A DNA stretch of 64,000 nucleotides from Arthrobacter sp. 9AX (GCF_902506095.1 NZ_LR733293.1:1722456-1786455), one strand, 5' to 3'; shown: positions 45,001 to 55,157, numbered from the stretch's first letter. Numbers and translations: made by a program. Notes: a model not told the origin generated them from the letters alone.

Positions 45001-45201
45001 TTCTTCAAAAGTAAAACTAAACAGGAGGATCAACCGCATCACGCATTCGCGGTCCTCGGTAGTGATCCCCGGGAACGGCTTCGTTGATTGAAGCCGGCGG
45101 CCCGTGGGTCTCGATCGATGACCGGGTGCAGGGCCAGTAGACAGATGCTGGCTGGGTTGGTGCGGCTGGACTTCCGTAAAACAGAAACGGAGGTGACTCT
45201 C
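45001..45201 (+). other. pnp leader region
   Basis: No gene is seen in this 200-bp leader. It holds a Shine-Dalgarno-like CAGGAGGATC without a start codon at the right distance, and a 7-bp hairpin (CGGCTTC/GAAGCCG, 45076-45096). Such leaders of pnp can be cleaved and control PNPase synthesis in other bacteria. Confidence 0.45.
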
Positions 45202-47463
45202 TTGGAGGGTCCCGAAATCCAGTTCTCGGAAGCAGTCATTGACAACGGCCGTTTCGGCAAGCGCGTAGTCCGCTTCGAAACCGGCCGCCTTGCCAAGCAG
45301 GCCGCCGGCGCAGCCATGGTGTACATCGACGATGACACCGCACTGCTGTCCGCCACCACTGCCGGCAAGCACCCGCGTGAAGGCTTTGACTTCTTCCCGC
45401 TGACGGTCGACGTCGAAGAGCGTATGTACGCTGCCGGCCGCATCCCCGGCTCGTTCTTCCGCCGTGAAGGACGCCCGTCCACCGAAGCCATCCTGGCCTG
45501 CCGCCTGATGGACCGTCCGCTGCGCCCCGCCTTCATCAAGGGCCTGCGCAACGAGGTCCAGATCGTGGTGACCGTCCTGGCCATCAACCCGGACGAGCTC
45601 TATGACGTGGTGGCCATCAACGCCTCCTCCATGTCCACCCAGCTTTCCGGCCTGCCGTTCTCCGGCCCCATCGGCGGCGTCCGCGTTGCCCTGGTTGCCG
45701 ACGAAAACGGTTCGCAGTGGGTTGCTTTCCCCAAGCACTCCCAGCTGGAAAACTCCGTCTTCAACATGGTGGTTGCCGGCCGCGTGGCCGGTGACGACGT
45801 CGCCATCATGATGGTCGAAGCCGAAGCAACCGACAACTCCTGGAACCTCATCAAGGAACAGGGCGCCACCGCCCCCACCGAAGAGGTTGTTTCCGAGGGC
45901 CTCGAGGCTGCCAAGCCGTTCATCAAGGCACTCTGCGACGCCCAGGCTGACCTGGCTGCCCGCGCTGCCAAGCCCACCGTCGAGTTCCCGGTCTTCCTGG
46001 ACTACGAGGACGACGCTTACGCCGCTGTTGAGGCCGCTGCCGCCGAGAAGCTGGCTGCCGTCTTCCAGATCGCGGACAAGCAGGAGCGCGAAACCGCTGC
46101 CGACGAGCTGAAGGACGAGGTCATCTCCTCGCTGGCCGGTCAGTTCGAAGGCCGCGAGAAGGAGCTGTCCGCAGCATTCCGCTCGGTCACCAAGCACGTG
46201 GTCCGCCAGCGCATCCTCAAGGACCAGATCCGCATCGACGGCCGCGGCCTGACGGACATCCGCCAGCTCACGGCAGAAGTTGAGGTCCTGCCCCGCGTTC
46301 ACGGTTCCGCCATCTTCGAGCGCGGCGAGACCCAGATCATGGGTATCACCACGCTGAACATGCTGAAGATGGAACAGCAGATCGACTCGCTGTCACCGGT
46401 GAAGACCAAGCGCTACATGCACAACTACAACTTCCCGCCGTACTCCACCGGTGAAACCGGCCGCGTCGGCTCCCCGAAGCGGCGCGAAATCGGCCACGGC
46501 GCACTCGCCGAGCGCGCCATCACGCCGGTGCTGCCGTCCCGCGAGGAATTCCCGTACGCCGTCCGCCAGGTGTCCGAAGCTCTCAGCTCCAACGGTTCAA
46601 CGTCGATGGGTTCCGTCTGCGCCTCCACGCTGTCCCTGTTCAACGCAGGTGTGCCGCTGAAGGCCCCCGTCGCCGGTATCGCCATGGGCCTGGTTTCCGA
46701 CCAGGTTGACGGTCAGACCCGCTACGCCGCCCTCACCGACATCCTCGGCGCCGAAGATGCCTTCGGCGACATGGACTTCAAGGTTGCCGGTACCTCCGAG
46801 TTCGTCACGGCCATCCAGCTTGACACCAAGCTCGACGGCATCCCCGCCTCGGTCCTGGCCGCCGCCCTGAAGCAGGCCCGCGAAGCCCGCCTGCACATCC
46901 TTGAGGTCCTCAACTCGGCCATCGACACCCCGGACGAGCTCTCCGAGTTCGCACCGCGCGTCATCGCCGTGAAGATCCCCGTGGACAAGATCGGCGAGGT
47001 CATCGGCCCCAAGGGCAAGATGATCAACCAGATCCAGGAAGACACCGGCGCCGACATCTCCATCGAGGACGACGGCACGGTCTACATTGGCGCAACCAAC
47101 GGCCCGTCTGCAGAAGCAGCACGCTCCGCCATCAACGCCATCGCCAACCCGCAGGTCCCGGAAATCGGTGAGCGTTACCTGGGTACGGTCGTCAAGACCA
47201 CCACCTTCGGTGCCTTCGTGTCGCTGACCCCGGGCAAGGACGGCCTCCTGCACATCTCCGAACTGCGCAAGTTGGCCAACGGCAAGCGCGTGGACAACGT
47301 CGACGACGTTGTCTCGGTGGGCCAGAAGGTCCAGGTGGAGATCACCAAGATTGACGACCGCGGCAAGCTCTCGCTCGCCCCGGTAGTTGCCGAGGAAGAG
47401 GGCGCCGAGGTTGAGACCGAGCGCGCCCACACTTCGGAGCCCGCTGAAGGCGCTGACGTCTAA
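45202..47463 (+). CDS. pnp: Polyribonucleotide nucleotidyltransferase (PNPase)
   Basis: A phosphorolytic 3'-5' exoribonuclease. Its 753 residues contain two RNase PH domains, a KH domain ([14 protein letters not shown]) and an S1 domain ([20 protein letters not shown]). The start is probably the TTG at 45202 ([12 protein letters not shown]): a perfect GGAGGTGA lies 5 bases upstream at 45189-45196, and the in-frame GTG at 45193 is part of that ribosome site. Longer in-frame extensions are leader sequence. Confidence 0.95.
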   Translation: MEGPEIQFSEAVIDNGRFGKRVVRFETGRLAKQAAGAAMVYIDDDTALLSATTAGKHPREGFDFFPLTVDVEERMYAAGRIPGSFFRREGRPSTEAILACRLMDRPLRPAFIKGLRNEVQIVVTVLAINPDELYDVVAINASSMSTQLSGLPFSGPIGGVRVALVADENGSQWVAFPKHSQLENSVFNMVVAGRVAGDDVAIMMVEAEATDNSWNLIKEQGATAPTEEVVSEGLEAAKPFIKALCDAQADLAARAAKPTVEFPVFLDYEDDAYAAVEAAAAEKLAAVFQIADKQERETAADELKDEVISSLAGQFEGREKELSAAFRSVTKHVVRQRILKDQIRIDGRGLTDIRQLTAEVEVLPRVHGSAIFERGETQIMGITTLNMLKMEQQIDSLSPVKTKRYMHNYNFPPYSTGETGRVGSPKRREIGHGALAERAITPVLPSREEFPYAVRQVSEALSSNGSTSMGSVCASTLSLFNAGVPLKAPVAGIAMGLVSDQVDGQTRYAALTDILGAEDAFGDMDFKVAGTSEFVTAIQLDTKLDGIPASVLAAALKQAREARLHILEVLNSAIDTPDELSEFAPRVIAVKIPVDKIGEVIGPKGKMINQIQEDTGADISIEDDGTVYIGATNGPSAEAARSAINAIANPQVPEIGERYLGTVVKTTTFGAFVSLTPGKDGLLHISELRKLANGKRVDNVDDVVSVGQKVQVEITKIDDRGKLSLAPVVAEEEGAEVETERAHTSEPAEGADV

Positions 47464-47492
47464 CAGTTCCGGTTTCCGGCACAAGCATGAAT

Positions 47493-47527
47493 CGGCGGGG
47501 CCGGTGGATGATCCACCGGCCCCGCCG
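47493..47527 (+). terminator. Hairpin after pnp
   Basis: CGGCGGGGCCGGTGGAT and ATCCACCGGCCCCGCCG form a 17-bp perfect stem around one central base. No clear T-tract follows. It separates pnp from the M16 peptidase gene. Confidence 0.7.
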
Positions 47528-47575
47528 CTGTTACGATGGCAGCCAGATCCCGGCTGCCCCTTTTGAAAGGCCTCA

Positions 47576-48919
47576 ATGACTGTTGTACCCCTGCCGCTTG
47601 AGCAGAACCACCGCGGCGACACCCTGGTCCACGGCTCCGACGGCGGCTCCGAGGTCCGGCGTTCGGTGCTGCCCGGGGGAGTGCGGGTGCTGACGGAGGC
47701 CATGCCGGGGCAACGGTCTGCAACCATCGGCTTTTGGGTAGGCGTAGGTTCCCGCGATGAGGCTCCCGGACAGCACGGATCCACCCACTTCCTGGAACAC
47801 CTCCTGTTCAAGGGCACCAAGCGGCGGACCGCCCTCGAGATCGCCTCCGCCTTTGACGAGGTGGGCGGCGAGTCGAACGCAGCAACGGCCAAGGAAAGCA
47901 CCTGCTACTTCGCCCGCGTCCTGGATTCCGACCTGCCCATGGCCATCGACGTCATTGCCGACATGATCACCGGAGCCGTGCTGGACCCGGCAGAGATGGA
48001 ACAGGAACGCGATGTGATCCTGGAGGAAATCGCCATGGACAGCGACGACCCCACCGACGTCGCCCACGAGCACTTTGTCTCAGCCGTACTCGGCAACCAC
48101 CCGCTGGGCCGGCCCATCGGCGGTACCCCGGACGCGATCAAGGCTGTGGCCCGCGATTCCGTGTGGGAGCACTACCAGCGGTATTACCGGCCCGACGAAC
48201 TGGTGATCACCGCTGCCGGGGGCCTGGAGCACGACGTCGTATGCAACCTCGTGGTGGATGCCCTCGAATCTGCTGGCTGGGCTTTGAAGGCCGAGGCCGC
48301 ACCCGTGGAGCGGCGCTCCACCGACCGGGCCCTGATTACCGGCACCGCAGGCCTCCACGTGGTCAAGCGCGCAGTGGAGCAGGCAAACATCATCATGGGC
48401 TGCCCCACTATCGTCGCCACCGACGAACGCCGCTATGTCATGAGCGTCCTGAACGCAGTATTGGGCGGTGGCATGTCCTCGCGCCTCTTCCAGGAGATCC
48501 GTGAGAAGCGGGGCCTGGTGTACTCAACGTATTCCTTCGCGTCCTCCTACGCCGATGCAGGGTACTTCGGTATGTACGCCGGATGCACACCATCCAAGGT
48601 GCGCCAGGTTCTGGACCTGTTGGCCATTGAGCTGGAGAAGCTCGCCGAACATGGAATTTCCGACGACGAGCTCCGCAAGGCCGTGGGCCAGCTCGGCGGC
48701 GGCATCGTGCTCGCCCTGGAAGATACGGGTTCGCGGATGTCCCGGCTGGGCCGCGCCGAACTCGTCTCCGGCGAGTACCAGGACATCGACGAAACGTTGC
48801 GGCTGATCAAAGCTGTGACAGCCGAGCAGGTCCAGGAGCTGGCGGCAGAGCTTGCGGCGGCACCGAGGACTGTAACCGTTGTAGGGCCTTTCGAGGAGAC
48901 CGAGACGTTCGGGCTCTGA
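47576..48919 (+). CDS. M16-family zinc peptidase
   Basis: An insulinase/mitochondrial-processing-peptidase-like metalloprotease of 447 residues, the counterpart of M. tuberculosis PepR (Rv2782c), usually found after pnp. The inverted zinc motif H-F-L-E-H (His71, Glu74, His75) and the downstream Glu in ESNAATAKEST are present, as is the C-terminal inactive-half pattern (SRLFQEIREKRGLVYS). The physiological substrate is unknown. Confidence 0.92.
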   Translation: MTVVPLPLEQNHRGDTLVHGSDGGSEVRRSVLPGGVRVLTEAMPGQRSATIGFWVGVGSRDEAPGQHGSTHFLEHLLFKGTKRRTALEIASAFDEVGGESNAATAKESTCYFARVLDSDLPMAIDVIADMITGAVLDPAEMEQERDVILEEIAMDSDDPTDVAHEHFVSAVLGNHPLGRPIGGTPDAIKAVARDSVWEHYQRYYRPDELVITAAGGLEHDVVCNLVVDALESAGWALKAEAAPVERRSTDRALITGTAGLHVVKRAVEQANIIMGCPTIVATDERRYVMSVLNAVLGGGMSSRLFQEIREKRGLVYSTYSFASSYADAGYFGMYAGCTPSKVRQVLDLLAIELEKLAEHGISDDELRKAVGQLGGGIVLALEDTGSRMSRLGRAELVSGEYQDIDETLRLIKAVTAEQVQELAAELAAAPRTVTVVGPFEETETFGL

Positions 48920-48981
48920 TGCAGTACGTGGCGGGACGTGATTCGTAAGCCGGCAGCACTTGGCTCTGGAGGTGAGGGACT

Positions 48982-49485
48982 GTGGATCGGACCTCATCCG
49001 GGCGCGCACCACAGGCCTTGGCTGGCTTCCTGGGCCGATGGAGGGGCAGTACCCGGTTCGCTGCCGGTCCCTGGGGGCCCGAACGGACCGTTGACGCCGA
49101 GGTGACCTATACCCCGGTGGCTGGTGGATCCGCGGTGGTGCAGAGCTACAGTCACCGGGAACCGGACGGGGCACATTCCGAAGGTCACGGGATTTTCACC
49201 GTGGATCCCGATCACCACGACGTTTTCTGGTACTACGTGGACAACGCGGGCCCGGCACCCGCTGCGGCGGCCCGCTGCACATGGCACAACGGTGCTCTGC
49301 GGGTGGAACGCCGTGGCGGTGCCGGCTGGACCCGCCATACGCTGCGCGTCGAAGGCGATGTGCTCACACACGTGACGGAGCTTCGGATCCGTGGCGATAA
49401 GGCCTCTGAGGGTGAGCCCGGCGCGGCCGACGGGACAGGCTCAGCCTATGTTCCGTTCATGACCTCATCGTTCCAGCGGAGCTGA
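48982..49485 (+). CDS. DUF1579-like protein
   Basis: A 167-residue protein predicted to form a lipocalin-like beta-barrel. The start of the fold (LAGFLGRWRGSTRFAAGPWG) and the central VDPDHHDVFWYYVDNAG resemble DUF1579-type proteins, which have no established function. GTG start with GGAGGTGAGG upstream. It lies next to the rearranged region at 49.5-50.1 kb but itself looks intact. Confidence 0.68.
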   Translation: MDRTSSGRAPQALAGFLGRWRGSTRFAAGPWGPERTVDAEVTYTPVAGGSAVVQSYSHREPDGAHSEGHGIFTVDPDHHDVFWYYVDNAGPAPAAAARCTWHNGALRVERRGGAGWTRHTLRVEGDVLTHVTELRIRGDKASEGEPGAADGTGSAYVPFMTSSFQRS

Positions 49486-49527
49486 CAGGTTCAGATGGTC
49501 TTGGAATCCAGGCGCCTTCAGAGTCAG

Positions 49528-49557
49528 CACGGCTTTGAAGTTCACGGCTTTGAAATT
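49528..49557 (+). repeat. 15-bp tandem repeat
   Basis: CACGGCTTTGAAGTT (49528-49542) is followed directly by CACGGCTTTGAAATT (49543-49557), one mismatch. It lies between the DUF1579-like gene and the DUF222 relic and may mark a rearrangement edge. Confidence 0.7.
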
Positions 49558-49583
49558 TAGGTGATTTCAGAATCCAACCCGTG

Positions 49584-49844
49584 TCAGAACTGCACCAAAT
49601 CCCGCTTCCATTCTTTGAGCGGCTCCTGGGGCAGGTTCGGGGGCGTGGCGTAGAAGTCGTCCCAGATGGGGTGGTCGGGTGGGAAGTCGTGGGGGTCTTC
49701 GAGGTTGTCGTCGAGGAGCCAGTGCGGTGGTTCCGCTTCCACGAAGCCGGGTGTTTCGTTTGTGGGGAGGAGTCCGGGTGGCCAGTGTGGTGGTTCCCGG
49801 TCGGGGTGTTCGGCTGTGTAGTGGCGGCCGGTGGGTGAGGTCCA
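49584..49844 (-). pseudogene. C-terminal relic of a DUF222/HNH (13E12) protein
   Basis: On the minus strand the frame begins abruptly at W-T-S-P-T-G-R-H-Y and continues through PPHWPP-type proline/histidine-rich sequence to a stop at 49584. This is the typical end of actinobacterial DUF222-HNH endonuclease-like proteins, just after the HNH domain. No HNH core, start codon or promoter is attached. It abuts another piece of the same family in opposite orientation. Confidence 0.72.
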
Positions 49845-49857
49845 GCCGGGAGTCCCG

Positions 49858-49995
49858 GCCCCCAAGGCCGACGTCCTCGTCACCGTCCCGGTGTTCGCCC
49901 TGCTCGGCCTCACCAACGAAACCGCCCACCTGGACGGTTACGGGCCCATCCCCGCCTCCATGGCAAGAAAACTCATCGCCAACGGCGCCGCTGGC
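49858..49995 (+). pseudogene. Internal relic of a DUF222/HNH (13E12) protein, inverted relative to its neighbour
   Basis: The plus-strand frame reads P-K-A-D-V-L-V-T-V-P-V-F-A-L-L-G, then LDGYGPIPASMARKLIANGA, the segment that precedes the HNH domain in DUF222 proteins. After about 49995 the similarity stops, although the frame stays open through unrelated antisense sequence. The piece has no start codon of its own. Confidence 0.72.
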
Positions 49996-50157
49996 GTCTT
50001 CGAGGAACAGCGCGTTCAGGCGCGCGGTGGAGGCCTGGATGCCTTACATCACTCTTGCCGGTCCCGCGCCGTTGCCCATGCCTACATCTTCCAGCGAGGC
50101 ACTGACACTTTGTCATTGGATGGGCACGGGCCCAACCGGCTGGAGGAAAACGTGCTC
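49996..50157. other. Unassigned sequence between relic and moaD
   Basis: I see no gene, repeat or promoter here. On the minus strand a short frame reading ASTARLNALFLEDASGA looks protein-like but is not recognised. Confidence 0.4.
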
Positions 50158-50424
50158 CTAGCCCCCGGCAAAGGGAGGCAGCACGTCCACCACGTCGTCC
50201 GCCTTCACAACAACGGCGTGGTCCCGCACGGCCACTTCATTAAGCAGGAAGCTGCTGCGCGAGAGGATGCGGGGCAGCGGGGGAGTTCCGGCCGGGGGCT
50301 CAGGACGTTCCACAGAAAGAACTGCCTCCAAGAGGTCGGCAACTGTGGAACCCGGCGCCAGCTCGAAGCGCTCCTCCTCCACACCTGCCGCAGCGCGTGC
50401 GGCAGCGAAGTAACGTACGTTCAA
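50158..50424 (-). CDS. moaD: MoaD-like sulfur carrier, small subunit of molybdopterin synthase
   Basis: An 88-residue ubiquitin-fold protein ending in the Gly-Gly tail (PPFAGG) that is thiocarboxylated and supplies sulfur to MoaE for molybdopterin synthesis. The family start MNVRYFAAARAAAGV and the LNEVAVRDHAVVVKADDVVDVLPP core are clear (the latter cited by its L-N-E and V-L-P-P ends). It follows moaA by 5 bases on the minus strand. Confidence 0.9.
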   Translation of the reverse strand: MNVRYFAAARAAAGVEEERFELAPGSTVADLLEAVLSVERPEPPAGTPPLPRILSRSSFLLNEVAVRDHAVVVKADDVVDVLPPFAGG

Positions 50425-50429
50425 AAGTT

Positions 50430-51551
50430 TCAGCCCCCGATGGCGCTCATGCTGCGGTCCGGCTGGACGAAGTCCGGAGCGTCAAGTCCCACGTGGTCCA
50501 TCCCGTGGGCTTTTGGCTTGAGCCACATGGCGTCCTGCCACCGTTGGGCGAGGTCGTCGTCGCCGGCGCCAGAACGCAGGAGTCCCAGCAGGTCGAACTC
50601 TTCCCGCGAGAACAGGCAGCTCATGATTTTGCCTTCGGCCGTAATCCGGGTCCGCCGGCAGTCCGAGCAGAACGGTTCGGTCACGGAGGCAATAATCCCC
50701 ACAGTCCCCAGCAAGGGGCCGGAACCAGACCCCGCCTCCCGGCGTCGTACTTCAAAACGTTCCGCCGGGGCACCGTCACGTGCCCGGGGATCGGGGCTGA
50801 GGACAAAGTCCGACGAAAGCAGCTGGCGGATCTCGGCGGCCGTAATCATATTCCGCCGGGTCCACCCGTGGTCAGCGTCGAGCGGCATCTGCTCAATGAA
50901 CCGCAGCTCGTAGCCCCGGTCCAGCGCCCAGGCCAGCAGCGACGGTGCCTCAAGGTCGTTAATGCCCCGCATCAGCACGGCGTTGAGTTTGACGGGCCCG
51001 AGCCCTGCAGCCCAAGCGGCATCCACGCCTGCCAGCACCTGGTCCAGGAACGGGCGCCGGGTCAGTTGCGTGAAGGTTTCCTCATGCAGTGAGTCAAGGG
51101 ATACATTGATCCGGGTCAGGCCGGCGGCCTTCAGCGCCGCAGCCTTCTTCGCAAGGCCCACGCCATTGGTGGTCATCGAAATGGGCAGTTCGGGATGATT
51201 CCGGCGCAGCGAGGTAATGATGTCCACCAGATCGTGCCGCACCAAGGGCTCACCACCGGTCAGCCGCAGTTCGCGCACGCCCAGCCGGTCGACGCCGATC
51301 CGCACGATCCGCACGATCTCCTCCGCCGACATCACCGCCTGCTTCGCGAGCCACTCCAGCCCCTCGGCAGGCATGCAGTAGGTGCAGCGAAGGTTGCACT
51401 TGTCCGTGAGGGAAAGCCTCATGTCCGTTGCCCTGCGGCCGTACCGGTCGGCCAGCCCGGCCGGAGCGTCGGCGGGCCGGGAAGCGGGGACGGACGGCAG
51501 CGCCGGGGCCGTTTCCTCCCGTGGCTGCGGCATGCCTAGCTGGACACTCAT
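50430..51551 (-). CDS. moaA: GTP 3',8-cyclase (radical SAM)
   Basis: MoaA catalyses the first step of molybdenum-cofactor synthesis, rearranging GTP to 3',8-cyclo-GTP. The radical-SAM cysteines are Cys52, Cys56 and Cys59 (K-C-N-L-R-C-T-Y-C); the C-terminal cluster is in FCSDCRRTRIT. The 373-residue length includes a 35-residue N-terminal extension. The ATG at 51551 lies 6 bases after TAGCCT, a probable leaderless start, and diverges from the oxidoreductase. Confidence 0.94.
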   Translation of the reverse strand: MSVQLGMPQPREETAPALPSVPASRPADAPAGLADRYGRRATDMRLSLTDKCNLRCTYCMPAEGLEWLAKQAVMSAEEIVRIVRIGVDRLGVRELRLTGGEPLVRHDLVDIITSLRRNHPELPISMTTNGVGLAKKAAALKAAGLTRINVSLDSLHEETFTQLTRRPFLDQVLAGVDAAWAAGLGPVKLNAVLMRGINDLEAPSLLAWALDRGYELRFIEQMPLDADHGWTRRNMITAAEIRQLLSSDFVLSPDPRARDGAPAERFEVRRREAGSGSGPLLGTVGIIASVTEPFCSDCRRTRITAEGKIMSCLFSREEFDLLGLLRSGAGDDDLAQRWQDAMWLKPKAHGMDHVGLDAPDFVQPDRSMSAIGG

Positions 51552-51667
51552 GAATTCAGGCTACGCCACGATGGGCTCTGGATCACACCCAGGACAGCAC
51601 ACGGGCGGCAGCAGAATCTGCGGGCTGCAGCAGCACCGCGGGTATCCGGCGAACTTATGCTGTAGGT

Positions 51668-53341
51668 GTGAACAGCTCCCAGCCACAGCAAGCAGCGCAC
51701 GACGGCGGGACGCAGCTTCCGGCGCGCCCGGCGCCTTCGCTGCCGCGTGGGTCGGGCACGCGCGGTTCAGGCCCGCACGGGCAAGGACCACAAGGCACTG
51801 GCCCGCGGCGGCGGGTGTGGCTGGCGGCAGCGGCGGGCGCCGTTGCGGTGGGTGCTGCAGTCGTGCTCGGGGAACTGCTGGCAGGTGTTTTCAGTCCGTC
51901 GCTGTCGCCGATCACAGCTGTCGGCGGTGCGGTCATCGATGCCGTCCCGCCCGGGGTGAAGGACTGGGCAGTGGCGCTGTTCGGGACGGCCGATAAGGTG
52001 GCGCTCCTGGCCGGTATGGCCTTGGTCATTGCCGTGCTGGCGGGGCTGGCCGGTGTGGTGGAAGACCGCCGCCGGTTTGCCGGCATCGCCATGGTTGGCG
52101 TCTTTGGGCTGGTTGGACTGGCAGCCGTCCTGACCCGCGCCCAGGCAACCTTCAACGCGACGGCACTGCCGGTTGTCAGTGCCGTCGTGGCCGCCGTGCT
52201 GCTCAGGGCACTGATCGGCAGGCTGCAGGAGTGGGCGGTTAACGAGGTACCGGCCGGCGAGGACGCCGCGCCCGCCCGACGCCGTTTCCTCCAAGCCCTG
52301 GCCGGGGGTGCTGCGTTCACCGTGCTGGGCGGCGCCTTGGCTTCAGTGTGGCGTGGCGCCGCCGCCGTCGTCAGCGAAGCAAGAAGCCACGTGGCGCTGC
52401 CGGTACCGGCGTCGGCCGCGCCGCCCATCCCGGCCGGGGCAGAGGCAGGCGTAGACGGAATGCAGCCGCTGGTCACGCCCAACCCTGACTTCTACCGCAT
52501 CGATACCGCACTCACCGTTCCCGCCATCAACCCGGACACCTGGGTCCTGAAAGTTGCCGGCCTGGTGGACCGGGAGGTTCAGCTGTCCTACGCCGAACTG
52601 CTGGCCAAACCCCTGGTGGAGCGCCACGTGACCATCGCCTGCGTATCCAACGAAGTGGGCGGCGACCTGATCGGCAACGCCCGCTGGCTGGGCTGGCCGG
52701 TCCGCGAACTGCTGGCACTCGCGGGGCCCCAACCCGGCGCGGACATGGTGCTCTCAAAGAGCAGCGACGGCTGGACCGCGGGCACGCCGCTCGAGGTCCT
52801 TACAGATAACCGCGATGCGCTGCTCGCCATCGGCATGAACGGTGAGCCGTTGCCCCTGGAGCACGGATTCCCCGTCCGAATGGTGGTTCCGGGTCTCTAT
52901 GGCTACGTGTCGGCCACCAAATGGGTCACGGAGCTGAAGGTCAGCAGGTTCTCGGACGACGCCGGCTACTGGACGCCCCGGGGCTGGTCTGAGCGCGGCC
53001 CCATCAAGACGTCCTCGAGGATTGACGTTCCACGCGCCGGGCGCCCCGTCAAACGCGGAACGGTGATGTTCGGCGGTGTTGCCTGGGCCCAGCACACGGG
53101 CATTGCGAAAGTGGAGCTCCGTGTGAACCGGGGCCCGTGGCAGCAGGCCGAGCTTGCCGACGGCATCTCGCTGGATACCTGGTACCAGTGGAAGCTGGCT
53201 CTTGAGCTCACTGAAGGCCAGTACGAAGTCCAGGTCCGGGCCACGGATTCCGCCGGGCGCGCCCAGGACGAACAGCGCAGGCCGGTGGTCCCCGACGGAG
53301 CCACGGGGTTCCACACGATTAGAGTGGACGTGCAACCCTGA
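51668..53341 (+). CDS. Membrane-anchored molybdopterin oxidoreductase (sulfite-oxidase family)
   Basis: A 557-residue enzyme with an N-terminal Pro/Arg-rich leader and about four membrane helices (residues 40-200), then a molybdopterin-binding domain of the sulfite oxidase/YedY type. The Mo-ligating cysteine is in T-I-A-C-V-S-N-E, and a C-terminal dimerisation (Mo-co) domain follows (IAKVELRVNRGPWQQAEL). The catalytic part is probably outside the membrane. The electron acceptor is not evident. A TATGCT box ends 6 bases before the GTG. moeA overlaps its stop (TGATG). Confidence 0.88.
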   Translation: MNSSQPQQAAHDGGTQLPARPAPSLPRGSGTRGSGPHGQGPQGTGPRRRVWLAAAAGAVAVGAAVVLGELLAGVFSPSLSPITAVGGAVIDAVPPGVKDWAVALFGTADKVALLAGMALVIAVLAGLAGVVEDRRRFAGIAMVGVFGLVGLAAVLTRAQATFNATALPVVSAVVAAVLLRALIGRLQEWAVNEVPAGEDAAPARRRFLQALAGGAAFTVLGGALASVWRGAAAVVSEARSHVALPVPASAAPPIPAGAEAGVDGMQPLVTPNPDFYRIDTALTVPAINPDTWVLKVAGLVDREVQLSYAELLAKPLVERHVTIACVSNEVGGDLIGNARWLGWPVRELLALAGPQPGADMVLSKSSDGWTAGTPLEVLTDNRDALLAIGMNGEPLPLEHGFPVRMVVPGLYGYVSATKWVTELKVSRFSDDAGYWTPRGWSERGPIKTSSRIDVPRAGRPVKRGTVMFGGVAWAQHTGIAKVELRVNRGPWQQAELADGISLDTWYQWKLALELTEGQYEVQVRATDSAGRAQDEQRRPVVPDGATGFHTIRVDVQP

Positions 53342-54675
53342 TGGCTACCGAAGGCGGAACCATGACCAGCCCGCAACCGCATGGAACGTCAGCGCCTGGT
53401 GTGCCCCTGCCTGAAACGTCCCACCAGGGGCGGGACACGGCAAAGCACCACAACCACCAGGCACGGTCCGTAGCTGAGCATGCGGCCGCCGTCGCCCAAC
53501 TGCTGCAGCCTCTGCGCTCACCCAACCGGACCGAGGTCCTGCCCCTGCGCCAGGCACTTGGCCGCAGCCTGGTCAGCGACGTCACCGCCCCGATCAGCCT
53601 GCCGCCGTTCGCCAACTCCCAGATGGACGGCTACGCCGTCCGCAGTGCTGACCTGCCCGACGGCGGCGGAGAGTTGCGCGTTATGCCTCCTGTTCCCGCC
53701 GGTGCCAGTCCGGACGGCCTCCTGCCCGGCACAGCTGCGCCGATCATGACCGGAGCCATGCTCCCGGAGGGGGCAGACGCCGTCGTCCCCATTGAACGGG
53801 CCGTCCCGGACCGTTTCCTGCCGCCCGCTGACCAGGCAACGGGACAGGCAACGGTGGTGCTGCCGTCCGTAGCTCCCGGCACCTATGTCAGGGAAACGGG
53901 CAGCGATGTGAGGGCGGGCGAAACTGCCCTGGCGGCGGGTACCTTCCTGGGCCCGGCCCAGCTGGGATTGCTCGCGGCGCTGGGTATGCCCGAGGTCACT
54001 GTCTACCGGGCGGTCTCAGTCCTGCTGGTCACCACGGGTGACGAAGTGGTGGAACCCGGCCGGGACCTTCCCGCCGGGAAGATCTACGACTCCAACGGCA
54101 CGCTCCTGGAAGCCGCCATGCGGCAGGCCGGGCTGAACGTCCGCCGGACGGGTATCGTCACGGACCACCCGGAAAAACTTCGCGGACTGCTGCGGGCCGA
54201 GGGCGGGGCAGTGGACCTCATCGTTACCACCGGCGGGGTGAGCAAGGGAGCGTACGAGGTGGTCCGGCAGGCCATGGAGGACCACCCGGTGGAGTTCCTG
54301 CACGTGGCCATGCAGCCGGGCGGTCCGCAGGGGATCGGCACCTTCGAAGGGCGGCCGTTCCTGGGATTCCCCGGCAACCCGGTCAGCTGCCTGGTGTCCT
54401 TTGAAATGTTCCTCCGGCCGGTGCTGGCCGGCCTGTTCGGTTCCCCGGCGCCGCGCCTGCCTCTTCGCGCCCGCCTTGGCCACCCGCTCACGTCCCCCGG
54501 TCAAAAGCACCAGGTCCGCCGCGGCACGCTGTTGCCTGACGGGACGGTGGAGCTGCAGGGCGGTGAAAGTTCGCACCTGATGCATGCGCTCGCCGGCTCG
54601 AACGTGCTGGTCCACGTCCCGGTTGGAGTGGCCGGACTCGCGGCCGGTGCGGAGGTGGAAGTATGGATGCTGTGA
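53341..54675 (+). CDS. moeA: Molybdopterin molybdenumtransferase
   Basis: MoeA inserts molybdate into adenylylated molybdopterin. The 444-residue protein shows [14 protein letters not shown], the [12 protein letters not shown] segment and [13 protein letters not shown]. About 45 extra residues precede the domain, so the ATG at 53362 (MTSPQPHG) could also be used. It overlaps the oxidoreductase stop and moaC. Confidence 0.93.
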   Translation: MATEGGTMTSPQPHGTSAPGVPLPETSHQGRDTAKHHNHQARSVAEHAAAVAQLLQPLRSPNRTEVLPLRQALGRSLVSDVTAPISLPPFANSQMDGYAVRSADLPDGGGELRVMPPVPAGASPDGLLPGTAAPIMTGAMLPEGADAVVPIERAVPDRFLPPADQATGQATVVLPSVAPGTYVRETGSDVRAGETALAAGTFLGPAQLGLLAALGMPEVTVYRAVSVLLVTTGDEVVEPGRDLPAGKIYDSNGTLLEAAMRQAGLNVRRTGIVTDHPEKLRGLLRAEGGAVDLIVTTGGVSKGAYEVVRQAMEDHPVEFLHVAMQPGGPQGIGTFEGRPFLGFPGNPVSCLVSFEMFLRPVLAGLFGSPAPRLPLRARLGHPLTSPGQKHQVRRGTLLPDGTVELQGGESSHLMHALAGSNVLVHVPVGVAGLAAGAEVEVWML

Positions 54676-55157
54676 ATGCAGAACAATCCCCGGCCGCGCT
54701 GACGCACCTGCGCCAGGACGGCAGCGCCCAGATGGTGGACGTCTCCGCCAAAACCGAAACCACCCGCGAGGCCACCGCCACCGCCACGGTCCGCACCACG
54801 GCAGAGGTCATGGCACTGCTCGGTTCCGGCGGGCTGCCCAAGGGCGACGCCCTGGCCGTGGCACGGGTGGCCGGGATCATGGCCGCCAAAAAAACTTCCG
54901 AACTGATTCCCCTCTGCCACCCGCTGCCGCTGTCCAAAGTCACCGTGGACTTTGACCTGGCCGCCGATTCAGTGTCGATCCTCGCCACCGTCAAGACCCG
55001 CGGAGTGACCGGCGTTGAGATGGAAGCCCTCACCGCCGTTTCCGTTGCGGCTCTCAGCGTCTACGACATGATCAAGGCTGTGGACAAACACGCCGTCCTG
55101 GACAACATCAAGGTGCTGGCCAAGAGCGGCGGCAAGAGCGGGGACTGGACACTGTGA
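54663..55157 (+). CDS. moaC: Cyclic pyranopterin monophosphate synthase
   Basis: MoaC converts the MoaA product to cyclic pyranopterin monophosphate. The 164-residue sequence has [18 protein letters not shown], the [13 protein letters not shown] active-site region and [23 protein letters not shown] (cited by [10 protein letters not shown]). It overlaps moeA by 13 bases and the next gene by 4. Confidence 0.95.
   Translation: MDAVNAEQSPAALTHLRQDGSAQMVDVSAKTETTREATATATVRTTAEVMALLGSGGLPKGDALAVARVAGIMAAKKTSELIPLCHPLPLSKVTVDFDLAADSVSILATVKTRGVTGVEMEALTAVSVAALSVYDMIKAVDKHAVLDNIKVLAKSGGKSGDWTL

Noticed and set aside
45001..45100. Leader peptide gene before pnp, after CAGGAGGATC
   Set aside because: No ATG, GTG or TTG lies at a usable distance from that ribosome-site-like sequence.
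49831..50913. Long plus-strand open frame of 360 codons
   Set aside because: Only its first 55 codons match the DUF222 family; the rest is antisense to moaD and moaA, whose motifs are clear.
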